From assembly GCA_910578145.1 (NCBI GenBank), contig CAJTPJ010000015.1, positions 1 to 28,458 on the forward strand: 28,458 bases of DNA, written 5' to 3'. A program made the translations under genes and the position numbers. The stretch comes from an uncultured Christensenella sp. GTDB taxonomy: Bacteria > Bacillota > Clostridia > Christensenellales > Borkfalkiaceae. Each line of letters opens with the position of its first letter. Position 1 is the stretch's first letter. The notes beneath the pieces were generated by a model. It did not search any database. It saw only the letters and a list, made by a program, of their open reading frames with translations, and was not told the origin of the DNA. This document shows positions 14,266 through 22,319 of the stretch, one piece after another.

Positions 14266-15921
14266 TTATTCTAACGAAACCATATAATAATATACGGGCT
14301 GTCCGCCGAAATGGAAATCCACGTCGCAGTCGGGATAATTTTCGGAAATTTTTGCCGCAAGCGCTTCGGCGTCATCTTCCTTTATTCCCTCGCCGTAGTA
14401 GAGGGTTATCATTTCGTGGTCGTCGTTTTTAAGCGCTTTAACGAGTTTAAGCGTGGTGTCGTCTATATTGTCGGACTTTGCAAGTATTCTTTTGTTGTCA
14501 AGCCCGATAATATCGCCCTCTTTCAACTTGAAACCGTTCATCGTAGTTTCGCGCACGGCGTACGTAACCTGACCGGAAGCAACGTTGTCTATCGCGTGAG
14601 TCATATCGGTTTTGTTTTCGGGCACGGACGCTTCGGGGTTGAACGCAAGCGCCGCCGCAAAGCCCTGCGGCACGTTTTTGGTGGGGATAACGTGTATAAT
14701 GCGGTTGTTTACCAAATCCTTAGCCTGCTCCGCCGCAAGAATTACGTTTGAGTTGTTGGGAAATACGAACACGTTGGACGCGTTTATTTTTTGGACGGCG
14801 TCCGCAATATCCTGCGCCGAGGGGTTCATAGTCTGTCCGCCCTCGATAACCCTGTCGCACATAAGGTCCTTGAAAATTTCTTCAAGCCCCTTGCCCGCGC
14901 AAATTGCAAGCATACCCATCTCTTTCTTTTCCGCTTCGAGTTTGGCTTTAAGCGCGCGGTTTTCTTCAAGCATATTCTCGATTTTAATTCTGTCGAGTTC
15001 ACCGAGCTCCAAAGCGAGCGAAAGCGCAACGCCGGGAGTGTTGGTGTGGACGTGGACTTTTACAAGCTCCAAGTCGCCTATACAAATTACGCTGTCGCCA
15101 ATGCCCATAAGTTTTTCTTTCAACTTATCTATATCGGCAAGCGTAGTTACGGGTTTTAAATTTACCACAAAAAATTCGGTGCAGTACGCAAACTCTATTT
15201 CGCCCAAATCAAGGTTGATTATATCGGAGTTGTCGCCGAAAACGTCGTCTTCGGTCTTTTTACCGTCCTGCGCTTCCATAGGAACGTCGCCAAGCTCTGC
15301 TTCCTCGCCGGAAAGAGCCGCAAGGAAACCGCGCATTATGGTCATCAGTCCCACGCCGCCGGAATCCACTACGCCCGCCTTTTTAAGCACGGGAAGAAGT
15401 TCGGGCGTTTTAGCAAGCGCTTCGTCGCCGACTTCGATAAGCGCGGTGAGGAAAGGAACGAAATCCTTATGCTTGCTTGCAAGTTTGCCTGCGCTTTCCG
15501 CCATAAGCCTTACAACAGTTAAAATAGTGCCCTCTTTGGGTATAGAAACCGCGCCGTAAGCAACTTTAGAGCCCGCTTCCATAGCTTTTGCGAAAGTTTT
15601 GGTATCGAACGCGTCCTTAGTGTCGCGTATAACCGAGCATATCCCGCGGAAAATTTGCGAAGAAATTACGCCGGAGTTTCCGCGCGCGCCCTTTAAAGCG
15701 CCCTTGGAAACGGAATCGCAAATTTCCTGAAAACGGTTGGACGAACACGCGTTCATCTCCTTTACCGCAGATTGAAGAGTAAGGGACATATTGGTGCCCG
15801 TATCGCCGTCGGGCACGGGGAACACGTTAAGCGCGTCAACCTTAGCCCTGTTTATTTCAAGCATTCTTGCACCCGAAGCCACCATTTTGCGGAATTCGGT
15901 GCCGTTAACTGTTTTTTGCAT
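14266..15921 (-). CDS. fakA: Fatty acid kinase ATP-binding subunit FakA-like (DAK2 domain)
   Basis: A 551-residue YloV/FakA-type protein. FakA phosphorylates fatty acids held by FakB to feed phospholipid synthesis. The N-terminal DhaL-like (DAK2) domain shows NVFPVPDGDTGTNMS (32-46, with Asp 38 and 40 as likely metal ligands), GARGNSGVISSQ (78-89) and DSGGVGLM. A linker and a C-terminal DegV-like region follow. The ATG at 15921 has the ribosome site AGAGGT; a longer frame to 15984 has none. It lies 90 bases behind asp23, as in Bacillus. No FakB gene is in the window. Confidence 0.92.
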   Translation of the reverse strand: MQKTVNGTEFRKMVASGARMLEINRAKVDALNVFPVPDGDTGTNMSLTLQSAVKEMNACSSNRFQEICDSVSKGALKGARGNSGVISSQIFRGICSVIRDTKDAFDTKTFAKAMEAGSKVAYGAVSIPKEGTILTVVRLMAESAGKLASKHKDFVPFLTALIEVGDEALAKTPELLPVLKKAGVVDSGGVGLMTIMRGFLAALSGEEAELGDVPMEAQDGKKTEDDVFGDNSDIINLDLGEIEFAYCTEFFVVNLKPVTTLADIDKLKEKLMGIGDSVICIGDLELVKVHVHTNTPGVALSLALELGELDRIKIENMLEENRALKAKLEAEKKEMGMLAICAGKGLEEIFKDLMCDRVIEGGQTMNPSAQDIADAVQKINASNVFVFPNNSNVILAAEQAKDLVNNRIIHVIPTKNVPQGFAAALAFNPEASVPENKTDMTHAIDNVASGQVTYAVRETTMNGFKLKEGDIIGLDNKRILAKSDNIDDTTLKLVKALKNDDHEMITLYYGEGIKEDDAEALAAKISENYPDCDVDFHFGGQPVYYYMVSLE

Positions 15922-16011
15922 AAAACCTCTACCTGTATTATCGTAAACTCGCCGCTGCCACGGCGGGACTGTATATTCCGGCATAGTAAAAGGGTAGGCT
16001 ATAACTTTAAA

Positions 16012-16362
16012 TTACAGCTTTACCCCTATTATGTTTACGTTGACCGTATCCACAATCATACCCGTAAACTTCTCAACTTTGTATTTAACTCCCTCTTTCA
16101 AGGATTCGGCAACCGCGTTTATAGAAACGCCGTACTTGATAATAACGTTAACGTCGATAAAAATTCTGTCGCCGTTAGTCACTACTTTTATGCCGCGCCC
16201 GTCGCTTGATTTTTTAATAAGCTCCGACAGCGACTCCGTAACCTTGCGGGAAACCGTATCGACGATGCCGTAACATTCAAGCGCAGCATTTTTAGCCACC
16301 TTTGCGATGGCTGAATCGGATATTGAAATTTTTCCGTATACGTTGCTTGTGTTTACAGACAT
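16012..16362 (-). CDS. Asp23/Gls24 family envelope stress protein
   Basis: A 116-residue protein of the Asp23 (DUF322) family, the YloU position in Bacillus. Family members associate with the membrane through partners and respond to envelope stress. The typical sequence is visible: GKISISDSAIAKVAKNAALECYGIVDTVS near the start, then VVTNGDRIFIDVNVIIKYGVSINAVAESLKEGVKYKVEKFTGM. There is no membrane span. The ribosome site is GGGAG. Its promoter (16408-16436) probably also serves fakA downstream. It is divergent from rpmB. Confidence 0.92.
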   Translation of the reverse strand: MSVNTSNVYGKISISDSAIAKVAKNAALECYGIVDTVSRKVTESLSELIKKSSDGRGIKVVTNGDRIFIDVNVIIKYGVSINAVAESLKEGVKYKVEKFTGMIVDTVNVNIIGVKL

Positions 16363-16407
16363 TTTGTTCTCCCGAAATAAACCGCGGATAGCCCGCGCTT
16401 CTTAAAT

Positions 16408-16436
16408 ATTTTAATATATCTTTTATAATTTTGCAA
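16408..16436 (-). promoter_or_regulatory. asp23-fakA promoter
   Basis: Minus-strand TTGCAA (16431-16436), a 17-base spacer and TAAAAT (16408-16413). A short CGCGG/CCGCG hairpin lies in the leader (about 16383-16397). Confidence 0.65.
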
Positions 16437-16538
16437 CTATTTTCCCGAATTTATCTCAAATTATTGAGCTTAGCGCAAACGCTTTTAAAATTATTTTGCT
16501 TTTTCGCCAAAAAATTAAAACTTTAAAGGCGTTTTTGA

Positions 16539-16567
16539 TTGATTTTTTTTGCCGCGCGTGTTATATT
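16539..16567 (+). promoter_or_regulatory. rpmB promoter
   Basis: TTGATT (16539-16544), a 17-base spacer and TATATT (16562-16567). Its start site at about 16573 falls at the base of the hairpin at 16572. Confidence 0.7.
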
Positions 16568-16571
16568 ATGT

Positions 16572-16600
16572 AAAGCCGACTGAGATTTCGGCTTTATTTT
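16572..16600 (+). terminator. Attenuator-like hairpin in the rpmB leader
   Basis: AAAGCCGA (16572-16579) / TCGGCTTT (16588-16595) followed by ATTTTG, lying between the rpmB promoter and its ribosome site. It resembles a weak terminator and may attenuate or cap the message. Confidence 0.5.
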
Positions 16601-16629
16601 GAGTTAAAAACCTACGGAGGTAGTTAAAT

Positions 16630-16815
16630 ATGTCGAGAGTTTGTACGGTATGCGGAAAGGGACAGACCACCGGTAACAACGTAAGCCACTCTAAGAGAAG
16701 AACGAGAAGAACTTTTAAGGCTAACGTTCAAAAAGTTTCATACGTCGGAGGCGACGGCAAAACGGTTACGGGCTACGTTTGCGCAAGATGCCTTAAATCC
16801 GTTGAAAGAGCGTAA
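16630..16815 (+). CDS. rpmB: 50S ribosomal protein L28
   Basis: A 61-residue large-subunit protein beginning MSRVCTVCGKG. Four cysteines, Cys 5 and 8 plus Cys 51 and 54 (CxxC pairs), make this the zinc-binding form. The basic segment SHSKRRTRRTFKANVQK is characteristic. The ribosome site GGAGGT (16616-16621) is strong. In the Bacillus cluster rpmB also opposes its neighbours asp23 and fakA. Here it lies between a divergent asp23 and a convergent dipeptidase. Confidence 0.98.
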   Translation: MSRVCTVCGKGQTTGNNVSHSKRRTRRTFKANVQKVSYVGGDGKTVTGYVCARCLKSVERA

Positions 16816-16850
16816 GGTTTACCTTTCGCCGTTTTACGATAAAAAAATTT

Positions 16851-16886
16851 AACCGCGTTGCTTTATTAGCAACGCGGTTTCGTTTT
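16851..16886. terminator. Bidirectional terminator, rpmB and dipeptidase
   Basis: A perfect 11-base stem, AACCGCGTTGC (16851-16861) / GCAACGCGGTT (16869-16879), with TCGTTTTT on the plus side and a run of seven A's with AATTT on the other (T-rich on the minus strand). Confidence 0.9.
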
Positions 16887-17825
16887 TCAGCCGAAATGCG
16901 AAAATACCCGCAAAAAGTTTTTATACGCCAACTTTTCAAGTATTTTATGCGGTATACCGTTATCGTGAAGGTAGTTAAAAAGCGCGGGAATGCGAGCGCA
17001 GGTTTCAAGATTTTCAACCTGCGGTATTCCGTCGAAGTCGCTGCCCAGCGCAACCAAATCCTCGCCACCCACTTTAATTAAATAATTTATATGCCGCAAT
17101 ACGCTTTCAAATGCCTCGCCGCCAAGAAAGTCCGCGCAGTAATTTACCCCCACTACGCCGCCGCAAGCGGCTATTTTTTTTATTAAACCGTCGGTCAAAT
17201 TTCTTGAAACGGCGCACTCGCCTTCCGCGTTGGAGTGGCTTGCGACAAGGGGTATTTTTCTACCATCCAATAACTCTAATGCGCCGCCGTCGGATAAATG
17301 GGAAATATCTATAATTATTTTAAGCTCGTCCAGCCTTTCAGCCGCCGCGCGCCCAAGCGCGGTAAGCCCGCGCCCCTCCCGCTTTTCAAAACGCGGCAAC
17401 CCGTTTTCCATTATCAGGTTGGGGTACGCAAACGCGTTTGCGTTGTTCCAAACCAGCGAAGCCATTTTCACGCCCGCGGATTTAAGACGGGCTAAACGCG
17501 AAATATCCCCGCCCGTAAACGAAAGATTTTCCACGGTGAGAATACAACCCAGCCGCCCCTCGCGCCAACACCGTTCCAAATCCGCGCAATTTAAAACGGG
17601 CGCGGCGATATCGCCGTGCGCCGAAAGAGCGTTTTGGTAAAACGCAAGATATCTTTCAAAATCCAGCTCCGCGGTTGCGCCCTCGGTAAAAATTGCGAAA
17701 CACTGCGCCGCATAACCGCTTTTAATTAAACTTTGCAAATTAGTCTGCAATCCGCAGACGGCAATATCGTCGTTATTGTCGGCGCATACCGTCAGCGTGT
17801 CGCAGTGCATATCTATAAATTTCAT
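16887..17825 (-). CDS. Membrane dipeptidase (peptidase family M19)
   Basis: A zinc dipeptidase of 312 residues; the family hydrolyses dipeptides, often with a D-residue at the C-terminus. Metal ligands are visible: His 7 and Asp 9 in DMHCDT, Glu 99 in TVEN, His 176 in DISHLSDG and His 197 in ASHSNAEG. The GSDFDGIP (261-268) motif adds the conserved Asp. There is no signal peptide, so it is probably cytoplasmic. The ATG has no ribosome site of its own: it overlaps the stop of the spoVM-like gene as ATGA and is probably translated by coupling. The gene is not part of the usual Bacillus cluster. A link to cortex or wall peptide turnover in sporulation is a guess. Confidence 0.92.
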   Translation of the reverse strand: MKFIDMHCDTLTVCADNNDDIAVCGLQTNLQSLIKSGYAAQCFAIFTEGATAELDFERYLAFYQNALSAHGDIAAPVLNCADLERCWREGRLGCILTVENLSFTGGDISRLARLKSAGVKMASLVWNNANAFAYPNLIMENGLPRFEKREGRGLTALGRAAAERLDELKIIIDISHLSDGGALELLDGRKIPLVASHSNAEGECAVSRNLTDGLIKKIAACGGVVGVNYCADFLGGEAFESVLRHINYLIKVGGEDLVALGSDFDGIPQVENLETCARIPALFNYLHDNGIPHKILEKLAYKNFLRVFSHFG

Positions 17826-17890
17826 TTGCGTAAAAACAATCGTAAAATTTTTCTAATTGGTTTAGGCGGTTTTATACAGATTACGGTCAT
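17822..17890 (-). CDS. spoVM: Stage V sporulation protein M-like micropeptide
   Basis: A 22-codon gene. The peptide begins MTVICIKPPKP and ends RKILRLFLRK, an amphipathic, very basic helix. SpoVM of Bacillus is a 26-residue amphipathic peptide that senses forespore membrane curvature and recruits the SpoIVA coat base. The IKxPK near residues 6-10 and the following ILRxF pattern match SpoVM. A strong ribosome site, AGGAGGA (17894-17900), precedes the ATG. The position, between rpe and rpmB, is where spoVM lies in Bacillus. Its TGA overlaps the dipeptidase ATG. The alternative, a leader peptide for the dipeptidase, is less likely given composition and synteny. Confidence 0.82.
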   Translation of the reverse strand: MTVICIKPPKPIRKILRLFLRK

Positions 17891-17913
17891 ACTTCCTCCT
17901 ATAATTATTATAC

Positions 17914-17921
17914 ATTATATG
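17914..17921 (-). promoter_or_regulatory. CATATAAT box upstream of spoVM
   Basis: Minus-strand CATATAAT resembles the -10 of the mother-cell factor sigma-E (CATAnAnT), and a second TATAAT lies just downstream. No clear ATA -35 at the expected distance, so a sigma-A promoter or readthrough from rpe is possible. Confidence 0.35.
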
Positions 17922-17945
17922 AAATACGCGCCATAAACGTTACTA

Positions 17946-18611
17946 CTATTTCTTTAAATTTGCTATGGTTTTAGCCATATCCGACGATTTGAACACCGTA
18001 GAACCCGCAACCAAAACGTTTGCGCCCGCCGCGCGGATAGCCGCCGCGTTTTCTTCGGTTACCCCGCCGTCTATTTCTATATCCAAATCAGGTTTACCGA
18101 TTTGTACCGCGTACGCGCGCGCCTTTTTTACCTTTTCCAAAACTTCGGAAATGAATTTCTGCCCGCCGTAGCCGGGGAACACCGACATTAGTAGCACCAT
18201 ATCGCAAAGCGGAAACACGGGAAAAATATTTTCTACGGGCACGTCGGGGTTGACTACAGCGCCGCATTTTACGCCGTACGACTTTATAAGTTCAAGCGTT
18301 TCCCTTAAATAATCGTCCGAAATTTTTTTGCACGCCTCGTAATGCACGGTAATTATATCCGCACCCGCTTCCGCAAAAAATTTTATTTGGGTTTTGGGGT
18401 GCTCAATCATAAGATGCACGTCCAGCGGCAGTTTGGTAAGCGGGCGGATATTTTTAACCATTTGCCCGCCGAAAGTTATAGGCTCTACGAAAGTTCCATC
18501 CATAACGTCGCAATGCACTAAGTCCGCGCCGCTTTGTTCAAGTTTTTTTACGGCTTCTCCCATAACTGAAAAATCCGCGGATAAAATGGAGGGGGCTATT
18601 TTCGTTTTCAT
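17946..18611 (-). CDS. rpe: Ribulose-phosphate 3-epimerase
   Basis: A TIM-barrel enzyme of 221 residues interconverting ribulose 5-phosphate and xylulose 5-phosphate in the pentose phosphate pathway. It begins MKTKIAPSILSADFS. Metal and acid residues are present: VHCDVMDG (Asp 35), DVHLMIEHP (His 66) and EIDGGV. The phosphate site reads GANVLVAGSTVF. The ATG at 18611 has an AAGGAG ribosome site in the 19-base gap after rlmN; longer frames have none. The Bacillus neighbour rsgA, normally upstream, is absent. Confidence 0.98.
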   Translation of the reverse strand: MKTKIAPSILSADFSVMGEAVKKLEQSGADLVHCDVMDGTFVEPITFGGQMVKNIRPLTKLPLDVHLMIEHPKTQIKFFAEAGADIITVHYEACKKISDDYLRETLELIKSYGVKCGAVVNPDVPVENIFPVFPLCDMVLLMSVFPGYGGQKFISEVLEKVKKARAYAVQIGKPDLDIEIDGGVTEENAAAIRAAGANVLVAGSTVFKSSDMAKTIANLKK

Positions 18612-18630
18612 TACGTTACTCCTTACAAGT

Positions 18631-19665
18631 TTAGTCTGATAAATAGTTGATTCGCAGTTGCCCGCAGGCACCGCCGATATCCGCGCCTATTTGCCTGCGC
18701 AAAGTTGCGGAAAGCCCACCTTTTTCAAGCATACCCAAAAAACGGTATGCGTCCTTTTCGGTAATCGTGTTTAAGTTGCGCTCTTTCACTTCGTTAAGGC
18801 GGATTAAATTAACGTGGCACGGCTTGCCTTTTAAAAGAGCTATCAGCCCTTCGGCGTGTTCTTTGTCGCAGTTTTCACCCGCTATAAGCGAGTACTCGAA
18901 AATGTACCGCCTGCCCGTCTTTTCAAAGTAATAGCCGCAGGCTTTAAGTATTTCGGCAATAGTGTATTTTTTTGCCACGGGCATAGTGCGCGCCCTGCCT
19001 TCATCGGTGGTTTGGTGCAGGGATATGGTCAAATTAACGGGCAAATTTTCGTCCGCAAGCGCATAAATTTTTGGCACTAAGCCGCAAGTTGAAAGGGAAA
19101 TATTGCGTGCGGAAACGTTAATTCCGCCCGATGCCGAAACGTTTTGCAAAAACGAAATTACGTTATCGTAATTGTCAAGCGGTTCGCCGCTGCCCATTAA
19201 AACTATATTGGTAACCGAACGCTTGTCCTTAAGCCCGCCGTACAGCGCGTTTACTACCAAAACTTGCGCCAAAATTTCGCCCGAAGAAAGATTTCGCACC
19301 AACCCGCCCAGCGTGCTTGCGCAAAACTTACAGCCCATACGGCAACCCACCTGAGTGGAAACGCACTGCGTGTTGCCGTACTTATACTTCATAAGCACGC
19401 CCTCTATAACGTTTCCGTCCGCCAGCGCAAAAAGGTACTTTTCGGTACCGTCGGCGGAAGTAAGCGTTTTTATTATTTTTAACGGCTCGTCCTCGTACTC
19501 TTCCAAAAGTTTTGCCCTAAGCGCAGGCGAAACGTTAATTTCCGAAATTTTTTTGCCGCGCATAAGACCTTCGTAAAGCTGTTTTGCGCGGAAACTTTTT
19601 TCGCCCAACGAAAGCACGAGCTCTTCAAGCTGATTAAAATTTAAGTCCTGTAAAATTTTTTTCAT
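18631..19665 (-). CDS. rlmN: Dual-specificity RNA methyltransferase RlmN
   Basis: A radical-SAM enzyme, 344 residues, that methylates adenine C2 at A2503 of 23S rRNA and A37 of some tRNAs. The cluster motif CRMGCKFC gives Cys 108, 112 and 115. The methyl-carrying cysteine is Cys 334 in GGACGQLR, with partner Cys 101 in NTQCVSTQVG being structural. Other motifs, VLMGSGEPLDNYDNV and SLSTCGLVP, are intact. The ATG at 19665 has no obvious ribosome site and follows a hairpin in the 50-base gap after rsmB. It precedes rpe without the usual prpC-prkC-rsgA. Confidence 0.97.
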   Translation of the reverse strand: MKKILQDLNFNQLEELVLSLGEKSFRAKQLYEGLMRGKKISEINVSPALRAKLLEEYEDEPLKIIKTLTSADGTEKYLFALADGNVIEGVLMKYKYGNTQCVSTQVGCRMGCKFCASTLGGLVRNLSSGEILAQVLVVNALYGGLKDKRSVTNIVLMGSGEPLDNYDNVISFLQNVSASGGINVSARNISLSTCGLVPKIYALADENLPVNLTISLHQTTDEGRARTMPVAKKYTIAEILKACGYYFEKTGRRYIFEYSLIAGENCDKEHAEGLIALLKGKPCHVNLIRLNEVKERNLNTITEKDAYRFLGMLEKGGLSATLRRQIGADIGGACGQLRINYLSD

Positions 19666-19680
19666 AATAATTTACGGTTT

Positions 19681-19698
19681 ACGCTGTTTGCACAGCGT
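19681..19698 (-). other. Hairpin between rsmB and rlmN
   Basis: ACGCTGT (19681-19687) / ACAGCGT (19692-19698), a perfect 7-base stem with a tetraloop. There is no T-tract on the minus strand, so it is probably not a terminator; it may shape the rlmN 5' region. Confidence 0.5.
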
Positions 19699-19715
19699 TT
19701 GCCAACTCACGCTTT

Positions 19716-20945
19716 TTACTGCTTTTTAAACGCCGCAAGGTAAAACCCCGCGCCGAGCGATATGTGGGGAAGAAACTGCAAACCGAAGGGCGTTTGCCTG
19801 TGCGGAAGTTGGGAAACCGGCTTAACTAAGGCATATTCGGGGTGCAACTGCAAAAATCCGTATACCGTGCTGTCGTTTTCTTCGGGCAAAACCGAGCAAG
19901 TTGAATAGTAAAGCGTGCCCCCGCTTTTAACGTAACGCGAGCAGTTAGAAAGTATTTCAAGCTGAATTTTGCAAAGCTCCGCAACGTCGCCCTCTTTTCT
20001 GAAAAGTTTGATATCGGGGTTTTCGTTTATAACGCCCGTGCCGGAGCAGGGCGCGTCGCACAAAACCGCATCGAAAGCGTTTTCAAAGTCGGGGTTAAAC
20101 GCCGTGGCGTCCGCCTGCGCCGCAGTGATATTTTTAATTCCCATACGGGAAGCATATTGTTTTATAAGCTCTACCCTGTGCGGGTGAAGTTCGGTAGAAG
20201 TAATTTCGCCGCACTTTTCCGCAAGCAAAACGGATTTGCCGCCGGGCGCCGCACAGGCGTCCAACAACCGTTGACACGGGGATATAGCCGCGCAAATGGC
20301 TATGGACCCCACCGATTGAAAGGTGTACGCGCCCGTGAAAAAGTTTTCGTCGCGCGTAAAATTTTCAAATATATACGCATTGTCAAACGGCGTTTTGATA
20401 TGCGGTTTTGAAATGTATTCTTCCTTGCCGCTTACAAACCGCACGCACACCCCTTGCGACGGAGTTGACAAAATTTCACGCGTTTCGCCCTTGTACGAGC
20501 GGCGTATTTTCTTAACTAACCAAAGCGGTGCGCTACACTCTATTGAAAGCGCCTCGTCGGTTTTCGCGGGCAAAGGAGGAATTTTATAAGAACGCAAAAA
20601 CGCGTTCACAAAGCCTGCCGCACCATCCTTGCCCAATTTTTTGGTAAGCTGAACGGCAAAATCCACCACCATATAGTCGTGCTTTTGCATAAATTCCCGC
20701 ATATAAAGCGCAATTTTAAGTATTAATTTTATGGCGGCTTTGGGTTGCTTTTTGGCGTTTGCCCCTATAATATGCTCCAAATAAACGTCTTTTTCAAGCA
20801 CGCCGTAGCAAATTTTAACGGTGCGATCTTTATTTAACGGCTCTACGGGCGTTTCCGCCATTGCCTGCTTTAAAAATTTGCCCCCGCCGTATACTTTAAT
20901 AAGTACTAAATAGGGGTCGCACAAAGGGTTAGTCAAGTACGTCAC
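19716..20945 (-). CDS. rsmB: 16S rRNA (cytosine-967-C5)-methyltransferase
   Basis: A 409-residue SAM-dependent enzyme. Residues about 1-130 form a NusB-like RNA-binding domain. The catalytic Rossmann part shows LDACAAPGGKSVLLAE (SAM binding), DAPCSGTG with the catalytic cysteine and the second cysteine in YSTCSVLPEEN. The start is a GTG at 20945 inside the end of fmt (17-base overlap), implying coupling. Only weak ribosome-site sequence is present. fmt and rsmB are neighbours in many Firmicutes. Another Fmu family member is the alternative. Confidence 0.94.
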   Translation of the reverse strand: MTYLTNPLCDPYLVLIKVYGGGKFLKQAMAETPVEPLNKDRTVKICYGVLEKDVYLEHIIGANAKKQPKAAIKLILKIALYMREFMQKHDYMVVDFAVQLTKKLGKDGAAGFVNAFLRSYKIPPLPAKTDEALSIECSAPLWLVKKIRRSYKGETREILSTPSQGVCVRFVSGKEEYISKPHIKTPFDNAYIFENFTRDENFFTGAYTFQSVGSIAICAAISPCQRLLDACAAPGGKSVLLAEKCGEITSTELHPHRVELIKQYASRMGIKNITAAQADATAFNPDFENAFDAVLCDAPCSGTGVINENPDIKLFRKEGDVAELCKIQLEILSNCSRYVKSGGTLYYSTCSVLPEENDSTVYGFLQLHPEYALVKPVSQLPHRQTPFGLQFLPHISLGAGFYLAAFKKQ

Positions 20946-21846
20946 CCGCTTTTATCTTTCTTCCGTTTACAAAATCCGCCGCGCGCATACGCTTGCCGCT
21001 CGCGGGTTGAAGCTCGGTTATAACTATAGTTCCCTCGCCGCATTTTACGGTTACGCCGCGTTTATCCGCCGCAACCACTTCACCGGTTTTGCCGTTACAG
21101 TCATCGCCTAAAGCCGCGTCCAAAATGTTTAAATTTGCGCCGCAAAAGTTGCAGTACGCCGCGGGTTCGGGACTGAACGCCTTTATCTGCCGCAATATTT
21201 CCGCCGCCGGGCGGTTAAAATCCACTTTACCGTCGGCTTTGCTAATTTTTTTACAATACGTTGCCGCCGCCTCGTTTTGCATAAGCAGGTTGCAGTCGCC
21301 CCTTTCCAAAAGTTCCACCGCTTCTACCGCCGCTTCCGCGCCCAACACAGAAAGTTTGCCCGTAAGCTCACCGCAGGTGGATAAGCCTATTTCACAGCGT
21401 TTTACAAGCAGCATATCGCCCGTGTCAAGCGAAAGTTCGGTTTTCATAACGGTTACGCCCGTGTGCGATTCCCCCGCCAATATGGCCGATTGAATGGGTG
21501 AAGCGCCGCGGAATTTTGGTAAAAGCGAGGCGTGAATATTCCACACGCCGCCCTTAAAACAGCCCAAAACTTCTTCCGTGAGAATTTGCCCGTACGCGCA
21601 CGTTATCATTATATCCGCACCCAACTTTGAAAGCGTTTTAACCTCCGTTCGGATTTTGGCGAAATCGTAAACGGGCAAGCCCAACTTTTGCGCGCATTGC
21701 TTTACGGGCGTGGGCGTAAGTATTTTTTTTCTGCCCGTGGGCTTATCCGGCTGGGTGATTACGGCAATGACCTGCTTGCCGCTTTCAACCAATTTTTCAA
21801 GCGCGGGCACGGCGAACTGCGGCGAACCCGCAAAGACTATTTTCAT
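20929..21846 (-). CDS. fmt: Methionyl-tRNA formyltransferase
   Basis: Formylates initiator Met-tRNA; 305 residues, near the usual 310. The folate-dependent transferase domain (about 1-200) carries NIHASLLPKFRGASPIQ, with the conserved Asn and His, and LSLDTGDML for the catalytic Asp. The C-terminal OB-like domain is complete. The ribosome site GGAGGA is within the end of def; one base separates def's stop from the fmt ATG. It is coupled to def, whose product removes the formyl group fmt adds. Confidence 0.98.
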   Translation of the reverse strand: MKIVFAGSPQFAVPALEKLVESGKQVIAVITQPDKPTGRKKILTPTPVKQCAQKLGLPVYDFAKIRTEVKTLSKLGADIMITCAYGQILTEEVLGCFKGGVWNIHASLLPKFRGASPIQSAILAGESHTGVTVMKTELSLDTGDMLLVKRCEIGLSTCGELTGKLSVLGAEAAVEAVELLERGDCNLLMQNEAAATYCKKISKADGKVDFNRPAAEILRQIKAFSPEPAAYCNFCGANLNILDAALGDDCNGKTGEVVAADKRGVTVKCGEGTIVITELQPASGKRMRAADFVNGRKIKAGDVLD

Positions 21847-21847
21847 A

Positions 21848-22306
21848 TCAGTCCTCCGCTAAATCGTACAGCTCGTCAGCTTTATCTATATATAAAATTC
21901 CGTCCAAATGGTCAAGCTCGTGGCAAACCGCCCGCGCGAAAAACCCCTCGGCGGTGAGTTTGTGTTTTTTGCCGTGACGGTCGCGGTATTCGGCTTTAAC
22001 CTTGTCGGGGCGGCGCACCGTACCCTGCTTGCCTTTAACCGAAAGACAGCCCTCGGGTCCGACTTGCTCGCCCTTAACCGAAACTATTACGGGATTTATA
22101 AGCTCGAAATAGCCCTCGTCAACGTCTATAACCACCACGCGCAAAGAAACGCCTATCTGCGGTGCGGCAAGCCCCGCGCCCCTTTCGGCGCGCACGGTTT
22201 CCTTCATATCGTCAAGAAGCGCAAACAGTTCTTTATTGAAAGTTTTTACTTCCTCGCATTTGTTTCTTAAAACGGGGTCGCCGTTTTGCAACACGAAACG
22301 CAACAT
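21848..22306 (-). CDS. def: Peptide deformylase
   Basis: A metal (Fe/Zn) hydrolase of 152 residues removing formyl groups from new proteins. All three motifs are intact: GAGLAAPQIG (43-52), EGCLSV (85-90, ligand Cys 87) and HELDH (129-133, with Glu 130 catalytic). The ribosome site AAAAGGT precedes the ATG. It sits between priA and fmt, the common arrangement in Firmicutes. Confidence 0.98.
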   Translation of the reverse strand: MLRFVLQNGDPVLRNKCEEVKTFNKELFALLDDMKETVRAERGAGLAAPQIGVSLRVVVIDVDEGYFELINPVIVSVKGEQVGPEGCLSVKGKQGTVRRPDKVKAEYRDRHGKKHKLTAEGFFARAVCHELDHLDGILYIDKADELYDLAED

Positions 22307-22319
22307 AATTTTTTACCTT

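Noticed and set aside
14612..15559. 315-codon open frame on the plus strand opposite fakA
   Set aside because: Low-complexity Ser-rich translation, a product of the reverse frame of fakA; no start signals.
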